DNA from: Chrysomallon squamiferum
Lineage: Eukaryota; Mollusca; Gastropoda; Neomphalida; Peltospiridae
Assembly (NCBI GenBank): GCA_012295275.1
Contig: CM022670.1
Span: 2,116,835-2,180,834 of the forward strand
Reading direction: 5' to 3'
Length of the DNA stretch: 64,000 nucleotides
In this document: positions 46,401 through 60,419 of the stretch, in pieces
Layout: the number at the start of each line of letters is the position of its first letter
Position numbering within the stretch: position 1 is the stretch's first letter
Program-made: the position numbers and the translations under genes
The notes under the pieces: model-generated
Databases searched by the model: none
The model's input: the letters and a program-made list of their open reading frames with translations, nothing else
Told to the model about the DNA's origin: nothing

Positions 46401-46761
46401 CAATCAATAAAATATTATTTACAACTATTTGATATGTATATTGAACTCTTGGTTTTTATCAGTATGCACTGGTCTTCTTTTCAAAGGTGGCTTTGGTAAC
46501 AAGCCAATAAATTGCCACACTTTTTATTATGAAATCAATAGCGGCAGTGGCAGTATTAAAGTTAATTATTATGTTTTGCTGGTGCACATCTATATCATTA
46601 TGAAGATAACTGCATGGCAAGGATAAACAAGTATTTTAATTGCATATTAATTAATGAAAGGTTGTTTGTAGTTGTTTTATAATTAAGTATCGATTTTTTG
46701 TCTTTTTTTTTAACCACAATTTCTTCTTATTATATGAATTATTTTTTCTTTATTGTATATG

Positions 46762-46764
<3 letters not shown>

Positions 46765-46803
<39 letters not shown>

Positions 46804-46832
46804 TATTTTTTATTATTATTATTATTTATTTT
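46765..46832 (+). repeat. (ATT)n microsatellite
   Basis: Two runs of ATT separated by a short T tract. Confidence 0.95.
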
Positions 46833-47141
46833 TATTATTTATTTAAAATCTTTTAATTTTTGTTTAAAAATATATATATATATATATTGTTATTATAATT
46901 TTATTGAAATAAATAATTTGAAACTTAGTAGACTGCCAGCTGAAAAACAAAACAAAAACAAAACAATGACACAAATTAGTTTTGATATTAAAACAGCAAA
47001 TCACAATTTAATTAAAACATTATTATAAACACTGCAGCATGGCCAAAGAAAATCATTAGTTTTCAAAAACAACAAGAATAAAAAAATATATATATATAAA
47101 AAAAATAAAAATTATATATATATATTTATTTATTTATAAAT

Positions 47142-47172
<31 letters not shown>

Positions 47173-47399
47173 TTATTATTTTGACTTCTGTTAAAGTTTT
47201 TATTGTGCACTAAGTTCAGGATAAAAAGCAAAAAAAAAAAAAAAAACAGGAAGATTTTTTTAAAAAAAAAAATAACAGCAGTCATTTGTTTGTTCGTGAA
47301 CATCTGAGAAAAATCTATACTACAGTAACTATCTTGTCTCAAGGACAGACAGATGTGCTTATCTAAAACAATAACACAGATATAACCAGCCTCAGGTTT

Positions 47400-47660
47400 A
47401 TCAACTCACTTTGTTCCTCTAAGAAAGTGCATGATAAACACCATTTACAGAGACAAATCTGTTATGAGTGATATCACAGAAGATAAGTACATGATAACAG
47501 CATCGCAGAGAAAAACATGTGACAAAAAGTATCATAAAGAAATGTAAATAGCATTATCAGGTACATGATGAATAGTATCATTGATAAAAATACATGATAA
47601 ATAGTATCATAGAGAAAAAGTACATGATACAAATGGTATAACAGAAAAGTACATGGCTTA
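47400..47660 (+). repeat. Degenerate minisatellite, unit about 30 bp
   Basis: Units contain AAGTACATGATAA then A-AGTATCATAGAGAAA, with about eight recognisable copies of varying length. Confidence 0.75.
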
Positions 47661-47855
47661 TTTTGTTTGGATAATACATGATGCTGCAGAGTGGCGCTAA
47701 TGCAGTTTTACACAATTAACGAGTGTGGACATTTCATTATTTTGATCAAAGCAACTTTCTTGTTTGAAGAGCTGTTTCCACTGTAATATGATTTTAAAAT
47801 AGTATTCAGCGTAATTTAGTTTGTCTGTTTTCACTTTGCCATCTGTCACTTAGCT

Positions 47856-48070
47856 GTGTTACTTTGTGTTGTTAACTAAATGTTACTTAGTGTTTGTTAC
47901 TACTGTTTTGTACAGTTCCTATTACTAATTTTATTTGGCTGTGTTACTTAGCCTGTTATTAACTATGTGTTACTTTGTGTTGTTAACTAAATGTTACTTA
48001 GTGTTTGTTATACTAACTGTTTTGTACAGTTCCTATTACTAATTTTATTTGGCTGTGTTACTTAGTCTGT
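47856..48070 (+). repeat. 111-bp direct duplication
   Basis: A block beginning GTGTTACTTTGTGTTGTTAA at 47856 recurs at 47967 with near identity through TTTATTTGGCTGTGTTACTT. It is built from smaller TGTTACTTAG-type motifs. Confidence 0.9.
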
Positions 48071-49082
48071 GTATTAACTGTGTTACTTAGCTTATGCTAT
48101 TTAATTTTACAGTTACATTAATATTTTTGTTTTAAGTGCTTTAGAATAACAGATTAATAAAATATAAAATAATGTGACTGATTTGATTAATGTTTTATAA
48201 CTTAAGAATCTTTAGACATAATGCTGGAATCCTTTGTGATAATGTTTGCTCGGTTAAGCTATTAAACTTTATTCTGATAAATAATATTATTTATTATATG
48301 TATATAGTTTTATGGATTTCTTTTTCTTCTTCTTGTAATTTGTTAATAATATGCAAAGACAAATGATTTATTGTAATATAACTCCTCTTATTCTTTTATT
48401 TCCTTTTTATTATAGATATTTAGAAAAAAAAATATTAGCAGGGCTTTTTTTTTCTTTAAATATTTTAATTAATGTTATTATTATTGATCTGAATAGCAGA
48501 CTTCAAAGTTTGCCCTGCAATTAGTTACGGATTGTACTAATTCTGAGAAACGTTACAGACTGTAACTGTGAGACTGTGAGGACAGAAATCATTGACAACA
48601 CTTTAACAGAACACTGATGACAGTGTTCAGCAGCTGCTACATTACAAGAGATGTTTGCAGTTAGCGAGTCTTTATCTGCTTGTGTACTTAGTTGTAATTC
48701 CTTTCTCACCTCTCTGCTCTTAAAACACACAGTCATCTTCATACTCGCTAAATGTATGGTGATGTCTTTGTGTCCACGTCAAACATGCTCTAACATTAAC
48801 TTGATGAATTCTCTCACCTCGGGTAATGTACAGATAAAATAAGATAAACTGACAAAGTCTGAAAAGATTTGTTGTTGAAATCATCAGATTAATCATAGAT
48901 AAATTTAATTGTACCTTTGCATAACAGTCAAGTTTTTCTCTGGAGGAAGCCCATGACAATCACTTCAGTGCAAGGCAGTAGTAAAAAAAATAACTGGGTT
49001 TTTTCACGATTATTTCCCAAGATAACAGTGCTCTAATCAAAAAATTTGGATCATTTTCAAGATCAATAACATAAAAATAAAA

Positions 49083-49117
<35 letters not shown>

Positions 49118-49639
49118 TTATTTTTTTTTATGTTACTGCTTTTCAAAATGAAAAAAAAAAATTAACTATTCAAAATCCAGTTTATTAATCTCTGTTAATG
49201 TTTGTTCTCTTAAATAAATCTTTTTTTTTTGGTATATAAAATTAAGTTGCAAGCTGAAGCAGGTTATCAGATGGGTGGTCTCCTGGTGCAAACATCTGGG
49301 GCTGTTAAAACCTTCTGCAATAAAAGAAAATTAGATAATATTCACACTTGATAAATAATCTGACTCTGTTTCCTTGCCTAGGCTGCACATTATCTTTATA
49401 CAGGTTCTAATTTTAAAGATTCTTTTTCATTTTAATAGTATACCTTTTATTATGTGAGTTTTATTTTGAACTGAAACTTAAAAAAAAAAAAACCTTTAAA
49501 AAAAGTATGAACTGCAGGATATAACTAACATAAAGATAATTACTGTATTTGAAGATTATTTTTTAGAAGATCTTTAAATTTAAATTTTGTTTAAGACATT
49601 TCTTGGAATTTAATTATGAAGTTGATGTAATATAAAAGG

Positions 49640-49710
49640 TTGTATGGTTAAGCACAGATCTCATCTTTCACTGGTTGCAGGATCAATACTTGTCAGCAGA
49701 TTATTAAGTT
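49640..49710 (+). mobile_element. SINE head fragment, + strand
   Basis: TATGGTTAAGCACAGATCTC then CACTGGTTGCAGGATCAATA resemble the tRNA-like head with a decayed B box of the molluscan SINE. Confidence 0.45.
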
Positions 49711-50982
49711 ACTGTCTATCACATTCTGTGAATATGTTTATCAACGTAAGTTTACATGTGGGTGTTTATGGGTGTGATCTCTGTTTATGCATGCAGTATC
49801 TGTGTGCATGTGTGGTTTACTGAATAATGGAAGGTGTATATAAACATCTCTTGTTGCTAATGGCTGCATATAGCTCATGAAATGTTGACAGCAGGTCAAA
49901 TACATAAGAGCCATTAATATCTAATTGTGTCAGTGTTGTTAAACAAATATTTATTTTCCCCATTCATTCACTTACTTTGAAATAGGTTTTATAGTAATAT
50001 ATACTCATATTCATGGTCAAATGCCAGCAAAGCAAATATCTTGGTATGTGAAGGTTTTTCAAAACATCACAGTAACCAAGTGAGCTGCTTTCTGATTTAA
50101 AACAAGTGCATGCTTTCTGTTTATTTGGTTGGTTACCACTGAATGCTTATTTCAGGTTATTGACAATTTATTTGATTAGTTAACCAGTCTGTGAGATTTC
50201 TGTCACAGTACAAACTATTTATATTCATTCACAGTCTACATGGAACCACTTGCTGATTAGGTAACTGAATGTACACCAAAATCAATGTTCACTTTTGCTG
50301 TTTTTAGTTTCATTTTTTTTTCAAGAAAAGCTTTGTTATTTCAGTTCTGTAGCATTTTCTAACCATCTGATTTGATTTGTGACTCAGTGGTCAAGTTGTG
50401 TTAACACCAACTGTTCTGAAATCTGATAGATGTAGATTAAAGAATTCTGTTAAAGTGGTTTCTGGTCCATCTAGGGAAATGAGGTAGGTAAATGGAAGTT
50501 ACTGAATATGTGCTTGGATATATGCTAATTCTCATATACATATTCTCACACATATAAACTGTGATACATGTGTGTACTTAAATACACAAAAAACTATAAT
50601 TTTCACATATATTCATTAAATTACCCATACATGTATACACTTACATACATACAAACAAACATACATACCAATGCATAAATAACACAAAGACACGTATAAA
50701 AACATTTTCGTCAAGGAACTTTGGTATTTTTGCAGTATAACAGACCTGTAAATGCATAAAGCAGTGATGTGAACATTAGTGTACTTTAAAATATAACTGT
50801 TTTATAAACAGAGTGATTGACAATTAAACTATGTAAATATTACAAAGATATATTACTTGTTTCAGAAAAAGTTATATGTTACATTTTGTGTGATGTTTTT
50901 TTTTATATCGTTACTGATGCCTATATCCATATTACCCAAAACAGTGATATACATAACAAACATTAACACTTTCTCATCTGCA

Positions 50983-50984
<2 letters not shown>

Positions 50985-51027
<43 letters not shown>
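50985..51027 (+). repeat. (CA)n microsatellite
   Basis: A pure CA run of about 43 bp within a CA-rich stretch to 51095. Confidence 0.95.
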
Positions 51028-51029
<2 letters not shown>

Positions 51030-51333
51030 TCATTTGTACAAACATATATACACACTCTCACAAACACATACACACACTAATACACACAAAGACACAGACA
51101 GGAACAAAGAAGGAATGAGAGAGAATGAGAAAGACACTGATAAAAATGATGTAACAGGATTCTGACATGCAGAAATGGTCACTGTAACTGTAATTGTAAT
51201 TGTGCATTATGACCAGGCTTACGTGTAGCAAAGATGCTTATGATTACTGAGCCTAACAATGACACCATTGCACCAACAGAATTGATTCTTAATCAATTAC
51301 TGAAATGTTTGGACAACAAGAACATGTTTACAG

Positions 51334-51590
51334 TGGAAAAATGTTCTGAACATCATAACACTATCGCAATAATGTGAGTGTTTAAGACTTTACAATGGAA
51401 CAGTTTCGTAACATCATCAACGTGATAGAAACGTTAATGTTTATGACTCTCTAGCGGAAAATATTCTAAGCATTATCTGAGTTATTATAATAATGGGACG
51501 ATTAAAATGTTGCAAATGGAAATTTTTCTAAACATTATCTGAATATCAGAATAATGTTAATGATTAAGTGGAAAGTCTTATCACAGCAAC
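51334..51590 (+). repeat. Degenerate tandem repeat, unit about 66-70 bp, four units
   Basis: Each unit has TGGAAAA-TGTTCTGAACATCAT, ATAATG and TTAA-GACT-T-CAA blocks in the same order. Divergence is high. Confidence 0.65.
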
Positions 51591-51769
51591 ACATTCAAGT
51601 GTTAACAGTTTTTACAACTGTCATAATAATGATAACATTTAGCTGTCCATGTCTTTAATCAATGTATATTGTAGACTGTGCATGATGATAACAACTCATA
51701 ACTAAAAACAGTCAGCCACGTTTCTGTTTTTCTTTCAAAGCTTTGACTGTAAAGATGAGAACAAATACT

Positions 51770-51930
51770 GTTATAACTCACTGTTTGGCAACCACTGGGT
51801 GTTCTGTCCATGATAGGGGACGTCAGGGAACAAGGCGAGATATTCCCAAACAGGGGCTTACCATTGATTTCTCTGATTGGGTTTTTCCTTGTTAATTTCC
51901 ACTGTGGTTTGGCTGTTAGTGGCGAGAGCA
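51770..51930. other. GC-richer unique island (possible conserved non-coding element)
   Basis: The segment includes GATAGGGGACGTCAGGGAAC and CCAAACAGGGGCTTACC. ORFs of 90 and 96 codons overlap it on opposite strands, with no recognised domain in either, so I treat them as shadows of an unusual-composition segment. Confidence 0.3.
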
Positions 51931-52461
51931 TTTTGTGTGTGGTGAAGAAACATCGTTTTGATGATGTGTTAATTATTCTCTTACAGTTTGGCCTTGGCTT
52001 TCTTTGGCCACATCTCCTGCAGGCACCTTGCTTTACTGTTGTTCTTTCTTCACTCTGTCATTATTTCTTTCTTTTTTCTCTACCAGTTTCTACTGCTTAG
52101 TGTCAAAGCAAGTGTTTGGCAGAACTGTGGAAATGTAATATTATCTATAATCAGCATTTCTGATTCTGACAGGAATTACTACAATGTTAAAGACAATTTC
52201 AAGTGCAAAGCTTTTATCAGTAAGTAATGTTATTGTGTATATTTGCTTGAAGTAGATAATGTATTGTAGAGCCTACAGTAAAAGTCACATAAATCACAGA
52301 ATTATTTTGTTTGTTATTAATACCATAATACTGTTTGTCAAATATTGTTTATGGTATTAATAGCCTTGTCCCATTAAGGTTTTATATAAAGGCAAATTTT
52401 TTATTTTCTTGTGTATGTATGTGTATATCCATATGTGTGTGTGTCCATGTATGTATGTTTT

Positions 52462-52482
52462 GTGTGTGTGTGTGTGTGTGTG
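52462..52482 (+). repeat. (GT)n microsatellite
   Basis: A GT run embedded in GT-rich sequence. Confidence 0.9.
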
Positions 52483-53467
52483 TTTGTGTAAGATCTACTC
52501 TGACTTTAATTTACGTACAAATCTCTCTGGATAATATTTCCTGTTATTAGATGCTTGCTGACAGTTTTTTCTCTCCCAGATGTCAGTTCAAGTTACGTAT
52601 AACACATGCAGTGGTGTAATAAACTGAGTAGTTTCCACACATGTTGACTCATACAATTAAAAAACAGTTTTAATTTAACATGAGTTTTTTTTTTCTTTTT
52701 TAATATTATTATTGTTGTTGTTGGTTGTTGTTGTTTAATTTTATTTCAGAATTAAATGGTTTTTCTTTTATTATTATTTGTCAGTATTTTATATTTGCAG
52801 AGAAAATTAAATATTCAGTCTAGAAAATTATATTTTCATGGAGTTGTTTCCCTTAGTTTCTGTTATGACTAATGAAGTCAGGACTGTTTTATTACCTTAC
52901 ACTATTTACATTTAATAAATAATTAAGAATTATTTTCAAAAATCATGCACTAATTATTATTATTACTTACAGAAATTGTCAAAAAAAAAAAATTGAATAT
53001 TTATTTCATTACTGTTTCATCGTTTCCAACATGGCTGCCACAGTTAACAGTGACTCATGGTCCTGCATCTGGCTTCAATATAACCAAATCTAATTTCTGA
53101 CTGATTGCTTTTAAATTGGAAATATTGTTTTGTGTTGTAAGATGAAGGGCCACTTTTCTTACTTTTTCATCTAGACATTGATTAAGTGAGACAGAAAGAT
53201 CATCCTTGAACTTTACCAATAATGAATCAATACAAAACAAAAGCGATCTGTCCAGACACTGTTTGCCTGTTCAGACGTCTTTGGACTTGGCTGTGACCAC
53301 TGAATGCTCAGATGCTCACACAAAAGAAAGTTTGGTTCTGTCGGTCTGCTCTCAGGACAGTATTGTTGTTGTGTTACGACAGTAACAGCGATAATAAAAT
53401 ACAATCTCACCATTAATAATAGTGTTAGTTTCTAGTCAGGAGAGTAGTATAGTTGTGTTAGGACATA

Positions 53468-53493
53468 ATAATAATAATAATAATAATAATAAA
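53468..53493 (+). repeat. (AAT)n microsatellite
   Basis: A pure AAT run. Confidence 0.95.
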
Positions 53494-53622
53494 GTCACAA
53501 AATACAATACAAATTACTATATAAATTTATTTAAAGTTATTTTTATTGTTATTGTTAATATATTAATGTTCTTCTTCTTCATTGGTTAAATGATATGACA
53601 TACAATCTCAGTAAAGCTATGT

Positions 53623-53859
53623 TGATTAAACAACACACATCTGTTGTCTCTTATAGGTACTACAGGTGTTGCACCATGTGGCCCCACCAAAACTAAAAAA
53701 ATATGTTTTTTAAGGTTATTATTAAGTTACCATTTAATGGAAATAAATAGTAGTTGACAGTGAATTAAGCAGTTTATTTACTGAGTGGACTCAGAGAAGG
53801 TCTCATTCACTTGGATACTGTATTGTCAAAATGTTATTATTTTACTGTGTATGAGTATA

Positions 53860-53897
<38 letters not shown>

Positions 53898-54095
53898 GTA
53901 TATATGTATTTTTTTTTTTAGTTGATTTAGTAATTTAATCTGTTATTTAATCATTTCTTATGTATGTATTAAATTACCTGTTTTCCTTGGTAACTTAAAA
54001 TTAATCTTAAGAAACATATTTATTTTATTTTTGGTGGGGCCACATAGTGCAACACCTGCAGAACCTATAACAGACAACAGATCTGTGTTTAATCA
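53623..54095. mobile_element. Foldback/MITE-like element with about 107-bp terminal inverted repeats
   Basis: The left arm (about 53623-53732) and right arm (about 53988-54095) are reverse complements. For example, AGGTGTTGCACCATGTGGCC then CCACCAAAA on the left corresponds to TTTTGGTGG then GGCCACATAGTGCAACACCT on the right. Outer ends are TGATTAAACA and TGTTTAATCA. The loop of about 255 bp has a (TA)n tract (53866-53896) and no coding potential. No target-site duplication was obvious. Confidence 0.85.
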
Positions 54096-55016
54096 TCCAT
54101 TATCAAATATCCTCCCAGTCACCATTCCTGTGATTGTCATTGTTCACCAATTCCTTGTGCTTAGCAGCAAGCATTCTTTACATACACATGGCTCAGTAAT
54201 CAGGAACAGATAAACATGTGTCTTTGATACACCAGAAGACTAACAAGATTTATGCTGCCCACATTCATTGCATAACAGGTGATCAGTCCAGATTATCTTA
54301 CATCTAATACAATGATGTGTGCATGTCTTTTCATGTGTCTTTGTCTGTTTATCTGTCTAGATATCTGTCTATCCACATATCTTTATATATCTTTATCTGT
54401 ATTCTTTATCTTTATATATACATATATGAAAAACACATGCATACACACACATCCTTCAAGTATAAGTTATTACAGCTCAGATGAAAGTGTGTATATGTCT
54501 GAATTAAAAACATGATAGTTTGTCTTAATTGGGTTGTGACTTGTCAGTGTCATCTGTTGTTTGTTATTTATATGACAGTAAGAGTTTCAGGGGACTTTTC
54601 TGATGTGTAAGTAAAGAACTCTGTCATATCTGTAGGAAGAAAAAAAGTTCAGTTTTTGCACATTTTGGTAATGGAATTGAGAGGAATTTTGGTCTCTTGT
54701 GTATAATCTGTCAATTACAGAAAACTTGTGTGGTTTGTGAATATTGAATAGACTGTGTAACAGAGATACATGTATGTTTTTATCGTTTTATACTACAGAT
54801 AGACATTTATGTTATTTTTATTTATTTATTTATTTATTTATTTGAGAGTTTGATGAAAATTACTAAGTATTTTAGTTTATATTTTTTATTGTTTTGTTGG
54901 TTCTTTTATTATTTTTTTTTTTTTCAGTTAGCAAATTAATAAAAAATTCTTTAAAATCTGTAACACGCTGAATAAATACATAAATGTATAAATTACTCCA
55001 ATATATGTTCTTATGT

Positions 55017-55017
<1 letters not shown>

Positions 55018-55048
<31 letters not shown>

Positions 55049-55049
55049 T
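55018..55049 (+). repeat. (GT)n microsatellite
   Basis: GT run with one TC interruption. Confidence 0.93.
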
Positions 55050-55220
55050 AGTAATAACATGAACATTTTTTTGGTTTTTTTAAACCCCGGAAGGACACAA
55101 CTTTTATCACATTATAAATGAATGTTAATTAACTAAATGAAAAACACATCTGCATCATCCATATGCACATACACACATACCCACATACACACACATAATA
55201 TCTGTATATACATAAATACA

Positions 55221-55350
55221 CAACACATACCACAAACTTTGATCAAACTCATGGAGCACTGGCAGGAATAGGAAACAAGATAATAGGAGTACCAAGTAGG
55301 ATTGATCCTGTAACCAGTCAGACCTTAAGCCAAACATCAAGCACTCTAAG
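55221..55350 (-). mobile_element. Molluscan-type SINE, - strand, 5' half
   Basis: CACATACCACAAACTTTGAT, GAGCACTGGCAGGAATAGGA, GTAGGATTGATCCTGTAACC and AAGCCAAACATCAAGCACTC match in order the complement of the SINE core and its tRNA-like head (CACATACCACGGCCTTTGAT, TGCACTGGCTGGAACGAG, GGGATCGATCCCAGACCG, CATCAAGCGAGCGC). Confidence 0.8.
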
Positions 55351-57650
55351 TTCATTCTAAACCTTTACATGAAGTGCACCAAATTATAAACAACCGTTTG
55401 GGGTTTGGTTTTTGATTTTTTCCTTTTTTTTGATTTTTTTTTTTGTCTTTCAGAAAAACACTGGTAAATCATAAGGGTTTGTGTAAAAAAAAAAGGTTTT
55501 CATTTTTTTTTTTTTTTTTTTGTGTAACCACTGGATTTTTTAATATGTTCATTTATTTTCTGTCTGTCTGTCTGTCAGCTTAATTTTGCAGCTATAGTCT
55601 GCCTGTGGAACTTTGAATTTCAGTTTACACTGCTGAATTACAATGAAATTTTTAACTGTTATTAGCTAAAGTTGTAAAAACAAGTTAATGAATTTGTAAT
55701 GACACATAACCATATTTAACATTAATCATATTATGATGAAAGCATACTTTAAATTGTTTTCAAAATAACATACTTCACTGGATTTTTTTTGTTAAATATC
55801 AGTTATATTTTTCTTGTCTACTGGTGAAAAAGATTTGATTACATTTAGAAACTGAAATATGTTTTGACTCCAGAATTCACAACCACAGAACAAATTTTTA
55901 AGTTAACATGTAAATCATTTGTCTTTTGAGATTCTTTATTAGCATTTGAGTTCAAATTTATACTTTATAAAAAAAATACTAACAAAAACATGAGTATAAA
56001 TTATTACAAAAAACATTTATAAAAAAAAGAAATTCAAATTCAAATAAAAAAAGAATCTAGGACAAATCTCAAAGGCATAATTTCTTCTTCAATTTCTTTT
56101 TTGCTTCTTTTTTTCATTTCATATCCAGAGAATTTGTCTCAAATGTCATAATTCCTTCTTTAGTTTTATTTTCTTTCTTTTTTTCATATCCAGATAAATT
56201 GTCAGAGAAACAGGAAACATCACTAATTGGTGATGAAGTAAAATATATGTGATTTCTTTATTAGCAAGCAATGGTTCTAACTGAAAAGTAGCTGTTGACA
56301 GACACTGAAGTCTGTTCATTACTTGATTGCTGATTAACATATTTGATTATACTTCTCTGGTTGTGTGCTTTGACAAAGTATAAGCTGATAAATATCTCAA
56401 AGTTACAGTAATGGTATTGAAATTTCAGAAGTGGTTTATTAGGCTGTTTTTTGTTTTGTTTTTATAAATATTTGATTAAGTTTGAATATCAAATTGAAAA
56501 TATTCTTCTACTTTACATTGATTTTCAATATTTATTAAATATCTGGAATGTATAAAAGTTTCTTCCAATTTGTTTTATTCACTAAACCATTAAAAAACTT
56601 TTTATTTTAAATTTGTATTTATTATTATTAGTTACTGTCATTATTTACCTTTAACAAATGTTTTTTTTTTTTTTTTATTTATTTATTATTATTATTACTT
56701 GTTTATTTATTTTTATTTATTTATTATTATTATTATTTTTTTTTTATAATTGATTTTTTTGGCTAAATCAGTCAACTGTAGCTTTATCACATGCCCATAC
56801 AGAAATGTATGTGAGCCTAAAAAAAAAAAAAAAAAAAAAATGGACCATATTTTTAATCAATAAAATCAAGTGATGTCTTTAGATGAGACAGACACTTGGC
56901 AAACAGGAATCATCCAGAAAATCTTTCAGTTTAATTCATAAAGATTCTGCATATTTGCTGTTGCAGTTAATCAAGTTTAGTGTGTTGAAGCCAGATTCAG
57001 AATTTGATTGGCCTTAAAGTTTGTTTAACAGAGGCAGACTTGGTTTTATACTGAGACCTGCAGCTCAGTGCCTACAGGCATCAGGAAATATTTTCAGATC
57101 TGCATTTTCCTTGAAGGTGTCAGTAGAAAGTATTAATAAAGAATAATGCATCAAAGTTTGAGCTTCTGCTTAAGAGATGACTATCAAAGTTTGTTTTTGT
57201 ACTTTTTTGATTTTTGTTTCTGTGTGTGTCTGTTTCTTTTTTCTATTTTTCATTTCTTTTTTATTTTCTGTTTTTCTTTCTGTTGTTTTTTCCTCTGTTT
57301 TTTTTTTCCTTTTTTTTTTTTTTTTTTTTTTACTTGACTTTGGATTTTAAGTACAAGTTTCTTTGTGTTGCAGATATTGAATTCATGTCCTTCATTGCAT
57401 GTTTTGTTGCAGTGAATGTTTTTTAATCTGACTAATATCCTTGAGATGTATTCATGTGCATATACTTACTACTGTCTGTCATTGCAAGTACGTAAACTAT
57501 TTGACAGTATTACAACAGATGAAATGCTTTATTTTTTTTATTAAAATAATGTCTGTTTGAAATGAAACTACTTCTGATTACCAGTATACATTTTATTGTA
57601 ATTAAATTATTGATTAATTAACAAAAATTACTCTTAATGCATCTGTTTCG

Positions 57651-57664
57651 GTTGCCATGGTAGC
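57651..57664 (+). promoter_or_regulatory. Near-consensus RFX X-box
   Basis: GTTGCCATGGTAGC matches the X-box consensus GTHNYYATRRNAAC at 13 of 14 positions and contains the common GTTGCCATGG half. It stands in otherwise AT-rich DNA with no CpG enrichment. Confidence 0.35.
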
Positions 57665-58201
57665 AGACATTGCATTGTTCTGGGCTGATCAAAATGGTAC
57701 ATTAGAGAATTTGCTATAACTCAGTGTATACTGACCATTACACTGACCATTATACTGACCATTATACTGACCCCTCTTATCACAGGGTTAAGTCCAAACT
57801 GTGACTTGTCTTTCCCAAGGTACCCAACAGGTTAAAATGTATTTCCAGCAAAAGAACATTTCTTTGTAATTTGAATTTACAACAATAATTCTGAGATGTA
57901 GATAATATTTAATCTTAATTTTCTCTCCAGATTGGAATGCAGCTGCTTGGTAGGAGGAGACTGTATGACGTTGTTTCTGAGAAGGTAGTGTTGACATGCT
58001 GCTGCTGTAGTTGCACACAGTCATGACAGTGCAGTTAGATTTTGAAGATTGATGGTTGAGAAGGACAAACAGGTTTGTATTTCATTGACAGTAGTTTTAT
58101 AGCCAGTGAGGAATTGATTAATATGACCACCATGTCTTCTTCATTAACATTTCATTAATATTATTTTAAGATGCTGTGTGTGTTTTGTATTTTGTATCAA
58201 A

Positions 58202-58422
<221 letters not shown>

Positions 58423-60419
58423 TTTTTCATTGTTATATGAAATAAAAGCAGTCAAAATTATGTGAAGTAGTGAACTAATCACTTCACATAATGATTTTTT
58501 TATTTTCCTGTTGTTCAAGTTCTGTTTGTTGAATATCTTTTCTTTTTTAAGCCAGCTGCTATCAAATGTTTATTGTTGTATGGTGGTTGACATGGTGAAT
58601 TACTGATCAAAAGGCAACAAGTCATTAAAAAAAAAAAAAGTTTTTTTTTATTATTTGTATGGCACATAATGATGTGTTTTATTATTATTATTTTTTATTT
58701 TTTTTTTTTTATTATTTTTATTTTTTTATTGATATGCAAAAAGCTAAAAAAAATTCCTGTGATTTCACTTATTTCACAAAGTGCTTTTTTCAGTGATACT
58801 TCACAAATGTACTTTTACACAGTTTTTGGGTGATATTTTGCAAAAGTAATTTCAAAGTTTATCTGTGATATTAAAAAAAAAAAAAAAAAATACTACAACA
58901 AACAGAAATATGCTGATGTTTTTCCACAGTTGTACTGCTGATGTCTTTCAGTCAGTTTCATCTCAGATGTAGAATATTTATGGATCAGTGAATGAATCTG
59001 TTTTATGCTTTGGTGTTGAGACTTCTAGTTTAAAAGAATGTCAACTGTACATTGAAGGCTTTTTTTTTTATATGTATGCTTAAGTATTTGCAATTCATCT
59101 GTAAGAAAAGCCTGTGTGTTGCAGCATACATATACATATAATTTTATATTTGTATATTATTTTACAAACAAATTTTGTTTTCCTTTTTTTTTTTTTTTTT
59201 TTTTTCCCACTGACTTTATTTGATCTCGAAAGATATTATTTTAATATTTAATTGCAGTGGTATACAAATATTCATTCATAATCCTGTCATTCATTTATGA
59301 TAAGCAGCATGCAGTATAGTTAATATTCATTGTCCACAGTTAACAGTGATGCATGGCTCACAGTATCTTTTAAACAAAAATCTGTCATGCATCAGCAATT
59401 TTAGTGAGAAAAATATCACAGGACATTTTAAACATACTCCTCTTTCATTTTCACTGGTGTCTGACTTCAAATCCCGTTTTCTGAGATGTTTTTAAAATCT
59501 AAATTTTATACATCAGTGGACATCTTTGTAAATACCTTTCCTATATGGTTACTGAAACAAGATATACGTGTGCTTGATGTAAACACATTCAACATAATGT
59601 AGGAAGAAGAATAGAGAAAGAACGAGGAAGAGAGACAGAGATCCATTTTGTCTTCTCTCTTCTTTTTTTATTCTTTTGTGTGTGTGTGTGATTTCATGTA
59701 TTTTAAACATATTTTCAAAGATCCTGTTCTGTATATATATATATCCTGTATAACAGATTTTCAGGGGAATTTTCATGGTTCATCCACAGTTTTTCAGTAT
59801 TCTGTAAAAAATATCTAGAAATAAAAACTTAATATGTTAATATATACATCTACATATTTACTCAAGTTGTATATGAACTTTTTTTTTTCTTAGATATTCT
59901 GCAACAGTAAAAATATTGTATTAACTTAGTAAGTTCCTGTTTCTTTAAAGAACTATACATTTATTTGGAAAAAGTGTGAAAATGACCAAAAGAGAATAAG
60001 AAAGAGACAGAGAGAGAGAAAGGTAAAGAAGAAATAATCAGGTTTAATGGATACAAGTCAAGCATATGGATGTAAAGGAAAAAAGTAATCAAATTTATTA
60101 GACTGACAGACTAATGGACAGACACATGGACACAAAGAAAGTGTTAACAAGACACGATGCTTTTTAAGAAGTGTCATGTTCAGTCAATCAATTTGAAAAT
60201 GAATATCTTTTTAAGATTCTCCTAGAGAAATCTATTTTAAAATCTTCAGAGTTAAACATCACAGCAGAGATGTTGAGTATCTTTTGTCAACAGCCTCTTC
60301 AGCATTTTGCATTAAGATCTTCATTACAACTATTGAGGTGTAGTCAACTGTAAAAATGTATTGGAATTCTATCAGGATCTTTCTCCACCCTTCATCTCCA
60401 GAATCGGTGCCTTCCATCT

